Source of the DNA: a virus
Virus record (IMG/VR): IMGVR_UViG_3300028800_000036
Location: 1-39,416 of that record
Length of the DNA: 39,416 nt
Reading direction: 5' to 3' (one strand)
Shown: positions 7,645 through 15,838 of the stretch, piece after piece
Layout: the number at the start of each line of letters is the position of its first letter
Position numbering within the stretch: the stretch's first letter is position 1
The notes under the pieces: model-generated
The model's database searches: none
Told to the model about the DNA's origin: nothing
The model's input: the letters and a program-made list of their open reading frames with translations, nothing else
Position numbers and translations under genes: made by a program

Positions 7645-10220
7645 TAGCCTGTTACGTCGCTCGTGATGTCGTAAGTAGCCGTCACGCCAAGACAAGAAAA
7701 TCGCGCACCAGGAAACGCCACTTCAAGCGTCGGCATAATCCAACAAGCTTGCGCCTGATCCGTCGGAACTAACGTCTGAATCTTCTGAGGAAGGTTATAA
7801 CTTCCGCTATATGGCAACCCACCATAAGGACCAAACCCGAAAACTCCGATTATCGGAGTCATGATTGTGTTCGTAATCCCTGTCCCTGTTACGTCCGTCG
7901 TGAAAGCGGTATTGATCAGAGGGAAGTTACCGCCATTAAACCAGAAATCTACCCGCGTCCAACTCTTCATATAGTGAGGAAATCCCCCGGTTATCGGGGC
8001 ATACGTTAGAGCGACGGGAATAGTGGTCTGGACTGTTGCCGCCGCGTTAGCCCAAGAAACAGCAAGACCGGGCTGACTGGAATTCTGTAAATCAACGGTA
8101 ACGGTGTTGTGAATCGTATCGACGGAATCAATAATGGCGGTATAGGTACTTCCAAGAACAGTCTGAGAAAGCCCGTATCCAACCCACGACGCAGAAGGAA
8201 CACCAGACAACGACACGACAAGTCCCGTCGAGTCTACGCCAGTTATGGTCACAGAAAAAGTGTCATCCCAATAATCCGTATAGTCATAGCTCTTTCGTTC
8301 CTGGTAAACGAAATTTGTGTTCAAAACCGGACGACTGACATAGAGTCTGTTATCAAACAGATTTACGATGCCAGCCCCAATGTCAATGGGCCATCTAGTC
8401 CATGCGTTTGTAATCCAATTGTATGCCCATGCTTGAGTCGCTACCGTGTCTATCGACGATGTCGGCATACAAATAATGTAAATGCGTTCAGATTCGTAGC
8501 TGATCCCGTAGCAAATAGAAGCGAAATTAACGAATGCACTTGATGTCAACGAAAGAAGATCCCCTTCAATCGCTCGGCTCTGAATGGTTACCCCAGATTC
8601 CGTGATAGAAACAACACCTTGCTGTGTCATGCAATAGACGGAATTATTTAAAAGTCTTGCCGACTCAGCGGCAATACAAATAATGGTGGAATCTAGGAGC
8701 GTAATGGAAAGAGTCTGCGGTGTTGTGCCAGTGATGACAAAGACTCCATCTGTTTTCAAAACAATCACTCTGTCTCTGAGCGGAAGCACCCGCAAAATCG
8801 GTTGATCTCCTCCGCCAACAAAAATAAGATTGACTGCCGGGACCGCTTCAGGCTGTCCTGCCTTCGACACGTAAATCCCATTCGGGACCGAATCATTTGA
8901 ACTCGGGAAAGAAGTTCCAGAAGGAGGGAGAATTGGACTAAATGCCCCGCCTCTGCTTGATGTCGTGTAAAAAATAGCCTGAGAAAGACTAACTGCTTGA
9001 AGTTCTATGAGTCCCGGAAGATCGTTGTATCCAGATAAGTAAATCGCATAAACACTCGTACTATTTGCGTTGGCATTGATGCACTGAATGAGATTTCTGG
9101 CCGTTAAGTCTATGTTTGATGCAACAGTCCCGCCCGAGACAACCTGGAATTGCTGAATCGAATTGTTTTGAGAGCCTGCGCCCGTAAACGTTACCCCATT
9201 AACGGTAATGGTGTCCCCATTCTGTATCCCATTCGGAGAACCAACAGAAATAAGACTGAATTCGACGGACTGAAGCGTTGTGCAGTTGGCGTAAAACATC
9301 ATCTGAGAGAACAAGCAAAAATCAGCGGCAAGAGGAGGAACGTCATTGCTCTGAAGTGCTCCCTGCTGACTTGGGTTTGTGTAAAGTGCCGTACCCAAAA
9401 GCGCATCCGTAGTGACGTCTGTTACCGTCACAGAAAGCGCGGCAAGCTGAGGAGCTGTCAAATTAAATTGTCCAGCCAGTTGCGGTTCTGCGCCAGGAGG
9501 AACATTTAGAGAGGGAGTTGCACTATACGCCGTCTGAGGAGTTCTATAAATCTGATAAAAATAACCATTTGCAACGCTAGAAGCATCTATCTGAATGATT
9601 ACAGGTACAGTAAATGTCAATGTGACGTTATCAGAACCACCAGTTGAATTGACCACAAGAATTCTTTCGGAAGGAGAACCAAGGTTAAGGTTTCCGTTAA
9701 TGTCAACATAACCAAAAACAATTTGATAGGCACATTGGAACATAGAACCAAGAAATCCTGATCCTGCTCCGGCCAACACGCCAGACCCATCAAGCCCACC
9801 TGGAACCCCGGACCGCATAAGAGGACCACTATAGGCAGGTATTTTTAAAATACCGTTAGAAGTTGTGAAATAGAAATTCTTGTTGGCTTCCTGCCCATGA
9901 ATTCTCTCCGCATTAGAAGGAGCAAAATACCGATTAGCTCCAAAAGCGGCCCAATTAAAATTACCAGAAACATCATATTCAATGAATTCCCCGCCGGGGT
10001 TGTTGCTGTGAAATAAAAGCCTGTTTTGGTATGCGAAAAACTGGTCCATGATGGCCCCATTCACATTAGAACCAACTGAAGCGAGTCCACGTCTCGTCTC
10101 AGCCTCCCCGTCTTTGTTGGCGACAAGGTTATCCGCTTGAAGCGCACCACCGACGGGAATATTTGCTAATGGGTTGGGGAAGGTGTAGAGCCCAGCAAAC
10201 GAAAGGGCAGATGCGTACAA
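7644..10220 (-). CDS. Large beta-rich tail nozzle / stabilisation-type protein
   Basis: An 858-residue, almost entirely beta-predicted protein. The N-terminus (FPNPLANIPVGGALQADN, then GEAETRRGL) resembles the opening of podoviral tail nozzle and DNA-stabilisation proteins (T7 gp12 or P22 gp10 type), which typically begin N-x-SPGa-x-x-A-x-N-v-x-R-G-x-x-x-x-R-G. Repeated VFVITG and WRWPIDIG-like strands fit a beta-propeller. Around residues 330-415 it carries an inserted GDTITVNGVTFTGAG module shared with two upstream genes. The start is a TTG with a strong AAGGAG site embedded in the upstream stop (TAAGGAG). Placement after the adaptor supports a tail role. Confidence 0.7.
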   Translation of the reverse strand: MYASALSFAGLYTFPNPLANIPVGGALQADNLVANKDGEAETRRGLASVGSNVNGAIMDQFFAYQNRLLFHSNNPGGEFIEYDVSGNFNWAAFGANRYFAPSNAERIHGQEANKNFYFTTSNGILKIPAYSGPLMRSGVPGGLDGSGVLAGAGSGFLGSMFQCAYQIVFGYVDINGNLNLGSPSERILVVNSTGGSDNVTLTFTVPVIIQIDASSVANGYFYQIYRTPQTAYSATPSLNVPPGAEPQLAGQFNLTAPQLAALSVTVTDVTTDALLGTALYTNPSQQGALQSNDVPPLAADFCLFSQMMFYANCTTLQSVEFSLISVGSPNGIQNGDTITVNGVTFTGAGSQNNSIQQFQVVSGGTVASNIDLTARNLIQCINANANSTSVYAIYLSGYNDLPGLIELQAVSLSQAIFYTTSSRGGAFSPILPPSGTSFPSSNDSVPNGIYVSKAGQPEAVPAVNLIFVGGGDQPILRVLPLRDRVIVLKTDGVFVITGTTPQTLSITLLDSTIICIAAESARLLNNSVYCMTQQGVVSITESGVTIQSRAIEGDLLSLTSSAFVNFASICYGISYESERIYIICMPTSSIDTVATQAWAYNWITNAWTRWPIDIGAGIVNLFDNRLYVSRPVLNTNFVYQERKSYDYTDYWDDTFSVTITGVDSTGLVVSLSGVPSASWVGYGLSQTVLGSTYTAIIDSVDTIHNTVTVDLQNSSQPGLAVSWANAAATVQTTIPVALTYAPITGGFPHYMKSWTRVDFWFNGGNFPLINTAFTTDVTGTGITNTIMTPIIGVFGFGPYGGLPYSGSYNLPQKIQTLVPTDQAQACWIMPTLEVAFPGARFSCLGVTATYDITSDVTG

Positions 10221-10229
10221 AGAAGCTCC

Positions 10230-10481
10230 TTACCAGGCCAGGGTGATCGTGGTCCCTGAATATGTGGCCGTGAACCCCTGAGAAATGAGATCACGCATCA
10301 CGTTGTTCACGTCCTGCTGAGAATATCCCGATGCAGAAGCCGTACAGGTAAACAACTCGCCCGTTGCCACTACAGCCGCAATCGCCGCTATGACAACAGC
10401 CTGTAAAGCCGCTTCTGTTTTATACGTTCCTGCGCTTACCTCACGGACAGACTGAGCGTTTCCGAACACAAATGCTGACAT
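10230..10481 (-). CDS. Small tandem paralogue C (GYT-SGTT-W family)
   Basis: An 83-residue protein, third of three adjacent related genes. It has a basic or polar N-terminus, an Ala-rich amphipathic helix (AALQAVVIAAIAAVVATGEL) and the conserved ending GFTATYSGTTITLAW. The AAGGAG site lies 6-7 bases before ATG. The shared architecture (Ala-rich helix, short strand, xxxGY/FT-x-x-SGTT-I/L-T-W hairpin) suggests a small alpha/beta domain. In a structural operon this could be a capsid or tail decoration protein, but the role is not established. Confidence 0.75.
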   Translation of the reverse strand: MSAFVFGNAQSVREVSAGTYKTEAALQAVVIAAIAAVVATGELFTCTASASGYSQQDVNNVMRDLISQGFTATYSGTTITLAW

Positions 10482-10492
10482 GATTTATCTCC

Positions 10493-10753
10493 TTACCAAC
10501 TAATGGTGATAGTCGTGCCAGAATAGGACACGGTGTACCCAAGCCCTTCACAAAGAACCATTTGATTCTGAACCATCGAAGCGGTATATGCCGAAGCCGC
10601 TACTGTGGTCGTAAACAATCCAGACGCAATCGCCGCATTAACTGCGGTTGCAATCGCCGCATGAAGCGCGGTCTCTGTTGCCGACGCATAAGATCCTGCC
10701 AATGCCCGAGCCGCCGCCGCCGGTGCTATTTCTCCCCAAGAAACTGTTGCCAT
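10493..10753 (-). CDS. Small tandem paralogue B (GYT-SGTT-W family)
   Basis: An 86-residue protein, middle copy of the triplet. It has an Ala-rich helical region (ETALHAAIATAVNAAIASGL), a TTTVAASAYTASMV segment and the conserved C-terminus GYTVSYSGTTITISW. The start has a strong AAGGAG site 6 bases upstream. It is clearly related to both neighbours but strongly diverged in the first 25 residues, which hints that the N-termini contact different partners. A virion role is inferred from location. Confidence 0.75.
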   Translation of the reverse strand: MATVSWGEIAPAAAARALAGSYASATETALHAAIATAVNAAIASGLFTTTVAASAYTASMVQNQMVLCEGLGYTVSYSGTTITISW

Positions 10754-10767
10754 TTTAATTCTCCTTT

Positions 10768-11037
10768 TTACATTACCGACCAGTTGACGGTCAGAGTAGT
10801 TCCGCTAAGTGTTGCCGTGTACCCCATATTCACAAGACGCTCGATCATAATCTGGACAAGCGCGTTTGCATAAGCCGCCGTTGCAACAGTGATGGTCTGA
10901 AGACCAGCACACGCCGCATTTCCTATAGCGGCAGAAATGGCGTTCTGAAGCGCAAAGTCAGCGTTGCCAGGAGACAGCGAGACAAGGCGCACAAAAAAAG
11001 CTTGGTCTATAAATCCATCCGATTCCATCATAGGCAT
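10768..11037 (-). CDS. Small tandem paralogue A (GYT-SGTT-W family)
   Basis: An 89-residue protein, first copy of the triplet. It has a distinct N-terminus (ESDGFIDQAFFVRL), then the shared Ala-rich helix (FALQNAISAAIGNAACAGL), ITVATAAYANALVQ, and GYTATLSGTTLTVNW followed by SVM. The AAGGAG site lies 9 bases before ATG. Three independently translated relatives, each with its own ribosome site, suggest three related virion components or a dose-controlled decoration set. Confidence 0.75.
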   Translation of the reverse strand: MPMMESDGFIDQAFFVRLVSLSPGNADFALQNAISAAIGNAACAGLQTITVATAAYANALVQIMIERLVNMGYTATLSGTTLTVNWSVM

Positions 11038-11049
11038 ATCAATTTCTCC

Positions 11050-12018
11050 TTATCGGTAGTACGGGAAACTGTAAGGTCCACCGACTACGTTTTTGTTAAC
11101 GAATTTGCGCGGATTCCCAGGAACACGCGGGGTAAACAGTGTCATGATTTCGGCATAAGCATCTTCTGCCAGTTTCGTTGCAACATTCATTAAATTCGAG
11201 TTCTGTAAAGCCGTCGCAATCCGCATCATTCCCCGCGCCAAGAAAATAGGATAGGCTTCGTCAGGAACTTGCGGGATACAGGTCAATCCCGCCGCACAAG
11301 CCCAACTTCCGACAGTAACAGTCGTTCCGATAGGCGTAGTAGGATCAAACGTCACGACGTTTCCAACCAAGTTTGAAATCAAAAGGTTGTCGCCCTGGCT
11401 AACGTGTTGGCCAAATGTAGAAATGATGTCGATCAGTTTACCGATTGAAAAAGGAGGTGTAGGAGGAGATCCGATAAACGTGATGGTATTGGCCCCAGGG
11501 TTTACCGCCGTGATCTGCATGCAGTTGGCCGAAGAAGTCAAACTATTTGCCCGGCGTTCGTATTTCTGACGGAGTTTATAACTCACATTGGAATTGGTTT
11601 GTGGCCACAAGACCACCTGATCGTTCATCAGAAAAGCACCCTGCCCTTGCCAAGAAGGACGAAAGGCGAAGTAGGATGGTGTCGCAATCTGATCAGGGTC
11701 CAGGTGCGGGACCTGGATCTCGTAGCCAGAAGGATCAACAAACACAAAATCGCGTAACCCGCCACCTGAACATCTGGGCGGCATAGAATATGAGAACACA
11801 TTAGTAAGAATCTGCTGATCATAGTTCGTTAACCAGTAATCCTCTCTCACCTTTTTGATTAGTGGGATAATTTTCGTCTGCTGTTCGTCCTGCATCATCG
11901 CAATGATCTGCGCGGGCGTAAACGTCACCTGAGACAAGGGAAGACGGGTAGAAGTCACCACGTTGGCCACAATGTCATCAACAGTCTGCGATGGCGAGTC
12001 AATCAGGTAGGTTGTCAT
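11050..12018 (-). CDS. Putative head-to-tail adaptor / connector protein
   Basis: A 322-residue protein. The helical N-terminus (TVDDIVANVVTSTR, then AQIIAMMQDEQQTKIIPLI) is followed by SYSMPPRCSGGGLRDFVFV, a beta-rich middle, and a helical C-terminus (EAYPIFLARGMMRIATAL, then ATKLAEDAYAEIMTLF). A four-helix core with an inserted beta region, placed between capsid and nozzle-like genes, fits the gp4/gp11-type adaptor of short-tailed phages. The ATG directly follows the upstream stop (TAAATG). The call rests on architecture and gene order, not on a recognised signature. Confidence 0.6.
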   Translation of the reverse strand: MTTYLIDSPSQTVDDIVANVVTSTRLPLSQVTFTPAQIIAMMQDEQQTKIIPLIKKVREDYWLTNYDQQILTNVFSYSMPPRCSGGGLRDFVFVDPSGYEIQVPHLDPDQIATPSYFAFRPSWQGQGAFLMNDQVVLWPQTNSNVSYKLRQKYERRANSLTSSANCMQITAVNPGANTITFIGSPPTPPFSIGKLIDIISTFGQHVSQGDNLLISNLVGNVVTFDPTTPIGTTVTVGSWACAAGLTCIPQVPDEAYPIFLARGMMRIATALQNSNLMNVATKLAEDAYAEIMTLFTPRVPGNPRKFVNKNVVGGPYSFPYYR

Positions 12019-12297
12019 TTAGTACGCACAACCGCCTTCACACAAACCCAAAATATGAGCAATGGGGTCATGATCATCATTGCCGTCAGCCATGCCATTT
12101 GGTTTAGGATCCACGTCTTCAGGTTCAGGCGTTTCCGCTCCTGCGCCGTGAGGTTTAACGGATATCTCAATGGTCACTCCTTGGCTTTGATCTCCATCAG
12201 GATTCGGCAACCCTTTCCCGGCAAAGTCATCAACTTCACCAGACAAACCCTCTAGAACTTTATCCTTCTGCTCGTCTTCGTCGTCTTCGTCGTACAT
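12019..12297 (-). CDS. Small acidic protein of the head operon
   Basis: A 92-residue, very acidic protein. It starts MYDEDDEDEQKDKVLEGLSG, has Pro/Glu/Asp-rich segments (ETPEPEDVDPKPNG) and ends with CEGGC. The AGGAG site lies 6 bases upstream, and the stop directly abuts the adaptor start. It is likely disordered. Possible roles are a small assembly factor, decoration or chaperone; none can be shown. Confidence 0.6.
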   Translation of the reverse strand: MYDEDDEDEQKDKVLEGLSGEVDDFAGKGLPNPDGDQSQGVTIEISVKPHGAGAETPEPEDVDPKPNGMADGNDDHDPIAHILGLCEGGCAY

Positions 12298-12305
12298 ATC
12301 AGCTC

Positions 12306-13727
12306 CTATAACCCGGAATTCTTTGCATTCGGAATGATCTGAAGACCTAAACCGCCCTGCGTTGGAGGCGTATTAACGTTGAACCTGATCCATGAATACC
12401 CAGTCTGCCCAAGATCCACAACGCTTGTCGATGATGGGAAAACAGCCGTGAACGTCGAAACACCCTGGCCAGGATATTGCGTCCAGTTCACGCCATCATT
12501 ACTAGCCTGGAATATTCCTGTCGCTGTGCCAGTCTCCGGCAACGCCGTCAGAACAAACGAGTCAGCCGTTGTCTTATTCGTCGAAGAAGTCAACACAATG
12601 AACGTTCCCTTCTGAGCATTCGCCGAAGTCGTCGCAAGACCAAGAGCCGAAGGACTCACAGGAATAACGTAGTAGGTTGTTCCCCAGACTAGCCCACCGA
12701 TTGCCGTAGCTGAAGAGGTCGTATAAAGCACCTGATACCCGACCATTCCAGTCTGTGTGGTTGATCCGAAGGTGTTGGTCGCATTAATCACCGTTGCTGA
12801 TCCACCGACTAACGTATAGGCCGCGTTCGTCCCACCCCACATCTGGCCTTGTCCTGCTCCGTTTAGGCCAGTAACTGTGACCGTACTGCCACCAATAGTC
12901 AAAGCCGCTTGTGTGGTCGTATAAACAACGTAATTCGTGTTTGTTCCAACGCTCGTCGATGTAGTCACTACCACGCCGCAAGCATTCGCCAGACCACAAA
13001 CGACGGGAGCTGTTGCTATGACAATCGCGCTCAATGCCGTATTGGTATCAATAGCCGTAGCTATATTGTTCGCCGTGATCGCAGATGAAGTACCGACAGC
13101 GAATTGATTGCCTCCGCAGAGTTCAATCCCATTAATTGCGAAACAAGCCAGATCAGTCCCTCCTGTGAAGTTCAGAGAGTTGACCGTGATTGACGATGTA
13201 TTGCTCGTAAACGTCATTCGATTACCGAAACTTCCAGGTTGTGTCGCGGTGGAGAAAACAACACTTCCGGTTAGATTCGAAGTCGATGTAATTTGAGTAA
13301 ATAAAGCATTTAGTTGAGTAACAATATCAGCCGCCGTATCGCTCGTCACGTCAACGCGCCAATTACCATTGCACACATTCTGGCCCGCTGATCCGTTAAA
13401 AAACGTAATACAGGCTCCAGCCAGATTTGTGCTTAGGACTGTGAGAAAATCAGAAGCCGTCGCAGAGCTGATTCCGGTATTGTTCGCAACCTTTAATGTC
13501 CCGGTAGATTCAGAACCATCAGTAAACGTGACGTTAGAAGGGCTGGGGGTAGACCACGTCAATTGAAAACTGACGTTATCCGCCTGAATCTGGTTCATCG
13601 GAAGCGGATAAGACTTCGCATAAGTCAAACCAGACTCGTTGGCCAGGTATCCATTATATTTCACCGTTCCGGCCCATGCCGTAATAGGGGCAACAAGCAA
13701 CATCAGAACAGCGAGATATTTCTTCAC
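12306..13727 (-). CDS. Structural/decoration-like protein with signal peptide
   Basis: A 473-residue protein from GTG 13725-13727. I prefer this start because it follows the upstream stop by one base, has a GGGGA site 6 bases away, and gives a clean signal peptide (KKYLAVLMLLVAPITAWAG). A longer in-frame reading to 13814 lies inside the upstream gene and has no support. The mature part is beta-rich, Thr/Ser/Gly-rich, with modules alternating strands and short AINA/ATAI helices (about residues 75-270). These resemble the module in the preceding 179-residue gene and in the nozzle-like protein. The C-terminus (FQASNDGVNWTQYPGQG ... WIRFNV) looks like a sugar-binding-type jelly roll. Surface decoration or adhesion is inferred. 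Confidence 0.65.
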   Translation of the reverse strand: MKKYLAVLMLLVAPITAWAGTVKYNGYLANESGLTYAKSYPLPMNQIQADNVSFQLTWSTPSPSNVTFTDGSESTGTLKVANNTGISSATASDFLTVLSTNLAGACITFFNGSAGQNVCNGNWRVDVTSDTAADIVTQLNALFTQITSTSNLTGSVVFSTATQPGSFGNRMTFTSNTSSITVNSLNFTGGTDLACFAINGIELCGGNQFAVGTSSAITANNIATAIDTNTALSAIVIATAPVVCGLANACGVVVTTSTSVGTNTNYVVYTTTQAALTIGGSTVTVTGLNGAGQGQMWGGTNAAYTLVGGSATVINATNTFGSTTQTGMVGYQVLYTTSSATAIGGLVWGTTYYVIPVSPSALGLATTSANAQKGTFIVLTSSTNKTTADSFVLTALPETGTATGIFQASNDGVNWTQYPGQGVSTFTAVFPSSTSVVDLGQTGYSWIRFNVNTPPTQGGLGLQIIPNAKNSGL

Positions 13728-13728
13728 G

Positions 13729-14268
13729 TTAGATCCCCTTGGCGAGAGCCGTAACCGTCCCGTCAGTGCCGCCAGCCACAGCCGTAGACACAGAACCATG
13801 CGCCGAAATCGCAAGCGTCATTAGGTTCCCGATAGATCCTTGCTCTTTAGCTGTAATCGTTAAAAGAGCACCAGAAGAAGAAGCAAAAACAACGTTGGAA
13901 ACAATCGCCGTTGCCGACGCATTGATCGCTACCGCCGCATTAGCCGCCGCCGCCGTATCGCTCGCCCCAAGATTGAACTGGTTACCAGTCGCACCCGATG
14001 TTTTGGCCGTGAACACAGTCCCATTGATCGTAATGGTGTCATTGTTAGCGATGCTTGAGAACGTAATCACGCCAGCCGCCGCGACACCGTTAGCTTGACA
14101 CACAATGTTCCCAGACCGCGTGCCGATACCGATACTCTGAAAGAAATCGCCAATACGCCGAAAAGCGTTGGCGATTGCCACGTTCGTAAGTCCTGCGCCT
14201 AAAGGAATAGTGAGAGACCCGCCTGCTGTTTTTCCGTAGATTTTGAATGTCTGGATGGGTGATGCCAT
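13729..14268 (-). CDS. Capsid-adjacent decoration-like protein
   Basis: A 179-residue protein just downstream of the capsid gene. The N-terminus (SPIQTFKIYGKTAGGSLTIP) is beta-like. Residues about 70-165 hold the module NDTITINGTVFTAKTSG ... NQFNLGASDTAAAANAAVAI, a repeat-like domain seen in many phage structural proteins and present in modified form in two other genes here. The AGGAG site lies 9 bases before ATG. Position and size suit a head decoration or stabilisation protein. The role is inferred. Confidence 0.6.
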   Translation of the reverse strand: MASPIQTFKIYGKTAGGSLTIPLGAGLTNVAIANAFRRIGDFFQSIGIGTRSGNIVCQANGVAAAGVITFSSIANNDTITINGTVFTAKTSGATGNQFNLGASDTAAAANAAVAINASATAIVSNVVFASSSGALLTITAKEQGSIGNLMTLAISAHGSVSTAVAGGTDGTVTALAKGI

Positions 14269-14309
14269 GTGATTAGTCTCCTGTTATTTATTGTTGGGGC
14301 CGCCACGGT

Positions 14310-14341
14310 GGGCGGTCCTCCCCAGAGGAGGGCAACCGCCC
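14310..14341 (-). promoter_or_regulatory. Intercistronic hairpin after the capsid gene
   Basis: Arms GGGCGGT (14310-14316) and ACCGCCC (14335-14341) enclose a second stem CCTCC/GGAGG. On the minus strand this forms a long GC-rich hairpin in the 97-bp gap between the capsid stop and the next gene. No U-tract follows, so it is not a standard intrinsic terminator. It may protect the capsid mRNA 3' end or lower downstream expression. Confidence 0.65.
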
Positions 14342-14365
14342 TCCCCCAGGTGATTCCGCTTCTAA

Positions 14366-15673
14366 TTAGTTCGTGCTAGGGACGATGTTCTTGAGCAACA
14401 CGCCGTGAGACGGTTTTTCGAAGAACACAGCTTGGCTCGTGAACACCCGCACTTCGACTCCGGTGTTCGTCGGGCTCGGCAAGTACAACGCCGGACCAGC
14501 GAAACCTGGCAAGTCAAAAGTGATGTCAGTCGAACCAATACGCTTACAATCTTCCAGAGGAAGAATGAACCCTTCGCCTTGTTTCACGAAAGGATGTGCA
14601 ATCACGCGCATTTTGCCGTTGGGTCCAAAGTACTCAATGTATCGAGCACCGTTGGCCAGAGTGTCTTTCTTGTACGAAGAGTCATAGCGTCGAGCCGAAG
14701 AAGCTTCGACAATGATGTTCGCATAGGTGTTGGGGTTAACCAGCACGTCCAGCGTTTCGTCTTCCGCGCCACGAGCCACTGCCAACGCTCCGGCATCAAG
14801 GACTTTGCCGATGCTTAACGGAGCACTCGAACAGTCAAACGTATTCGGTTGCCAAACGCTGTAAGAGGCGGTGTTCAGGCCGAACAAGGTCCCCGTCGCG
14901 CCCAGAATCCCTTTGATACCAAGCATCTGGTTTCCAAAGGCGGTGTTCATGTACACGTCAACAGCCGTGCCAAGCGCGGTGTTCCCAGTCGCCCAGACAG
15001 TGCCGATGGTGTTTTGTAAGGTCGTGATGTCGCCAGAGGTTCCGGTAACAGTGATCGAACCACCCCAGTTAGGAAGGCTCTGAGCAATCGTAACAGCCGT
15101 TATGGTGAAGGAAGTGCCTTGCTGTGCGCCAGCCGAGTAGAACTGAACCACGCAGTTTTCAAGACCAGACCAGATCGCCGGGGCCCATGTCCCAAACGAG
15201 AAGTATAAGGTCGTCGAAGTCGAGCTGTTGTTCACATAGCCCGCAACCTGTCCGTAGCCAGTCGAACCATAGAGCAAGTTCAACTCAAGTTCTTTCCGCA
15301 TCGACTTCTGTAACGCCATCATGACGTATTTAGAAGCGGTCATGAAGCTGTTTTTGTCGCTCATGGCCCGAGAAATCAGGTCATTGGCGATACCGTCGCG
15401 GAGGTTGATGTTAGAGCCAGTCAAGAACGCATACTGGACGTTGGAAGGGATGATCGACTGATAAGTTGCGTATCCTGCTCCGTAGGTGAAACCGGAAGGC
15501 AACGACAGAAGTACGGGGCAGTTGAACTGTGCACCTTCACGCTGACTATCGGGAACGAAAGAAATTTCTTCCTGCAAAATAGAAGAGGCTGGAACGACCT
15601 TCGCGATGTCATCGCTGTAGGCTTGTTTCAGAAGTCCGGCGGCTACTTGAGTTGTCTCGGCTGTAAGGGACAT
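14366..15673 (-). CDS. Major capsid protein (HK97-fold type, inferred)
   Basis: A 435-residue protein with helical N-terminus (ETTQVAAGLLKQAYSDDIAK), a beta-rich insertion (about 120-260) and a C-terminal part with VLVNPNTYANIIVEASSARR, IEYFGPNGKMRVIAHPFVKQ and GVEVRVFTSQAVFF. The P-domain-like helix and 'marker' strands match phage capsid proteins used with a separate scaffold. It lies directly after portal and scaffold genes. The AAGGAG site lies 8 bases before ATG. A 165-bp leader carrying repeats and a hairpin precedes it and a GC-rich hairpin follows it, consistent with separately tuned high expression. Confidence 0.85.
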   Translation of the reverse strand: MSLTAETTQVAAGLLKQAYSDDIAKVVPASSILQEEISFVPDSQREGAQFNCPVLLSLPSGFTYGAGYATYQSIIPSNVQYAFLTGSNINLRDGIANDLISRAMSDKNSFMTASKYVMMALQKSMRKELELNLLYGSTGYGQVAGYVNNSSTSTTLYFSFGTWAPAIWSGLENCVVQFYSAGAQQGTSFTITAVTIAQSLPNWGGSITVTGTSGDITTLQNTIGTVWATGNTALGTAVDVYMNTAFGNQMLGIKGILGATGTLFGLNTASYSVWQPNTFDCSSAPLSIGKVLDAGALAVARGAEDETLDVLVNPNTYANIIVEASSARRYDSSYKKDTLANGARYIEYFGPNGKMRVIAHPFVKQGEGFILPLEDCKRIGSTDITFDLPGFAGPALYLPSPTNTGVEVRVFTSQAVFFEKPSHGVLLKNIVPSTN

Positions 15674-15699
15674 GTGCGTATCTCCTTGGGTGAAATAGT

Positions 15700-15715
15700 T
15701 GTTCCATGTGGAACA
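15700..15715. promoter_or_regulatory. parS-like 16-bp inverted repeat in the capsid leader
   Basis: The 16-mer TGTTCCATGTGGAACA differs at one central base from TGTTCCACGTGGAACA, a form of the chromosomal ParB site parS. Its arms TGTTCCA/TGGAACA are perfect. It lies 27 bases upstream of the capsid ATG, so it could also act as an mRNA hairpin or an operator. Host ParB binding is a hypothesis. Confidence 0.45.
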
Positions 15716-15729
15716 TTACTTATTCCGAC

Positions 15730-15756
15730 CGCCAAGGTAGTGCAATACGCCAAGGT
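15730..15756. repeat. Direct repeat CGCCAAGGT x2 in the capsid leader
   Basis: CGCCAAGGT occurs at 15730-15738 and 15748-15756, 18 bp apart start to start (close to two helical turns). On the minus strand a weak -35-like TTGCAC lies between the copies and a weak -10-like TAAGTA follows with a 17-base spacer. Together these may mark a regulated late promoter for the capsid gene. The remainder of the 165-bp gap shows no gene. Confidence 0.35.
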
Positions 15757-15838
15757 TATGGTTGGTTCGCTTCGGGCGTTCTTTCGGGTGGCGCAATGCG
15801 TCCTACTCGAAAGCTCTAGCGATTTATGAAAACGGCTT

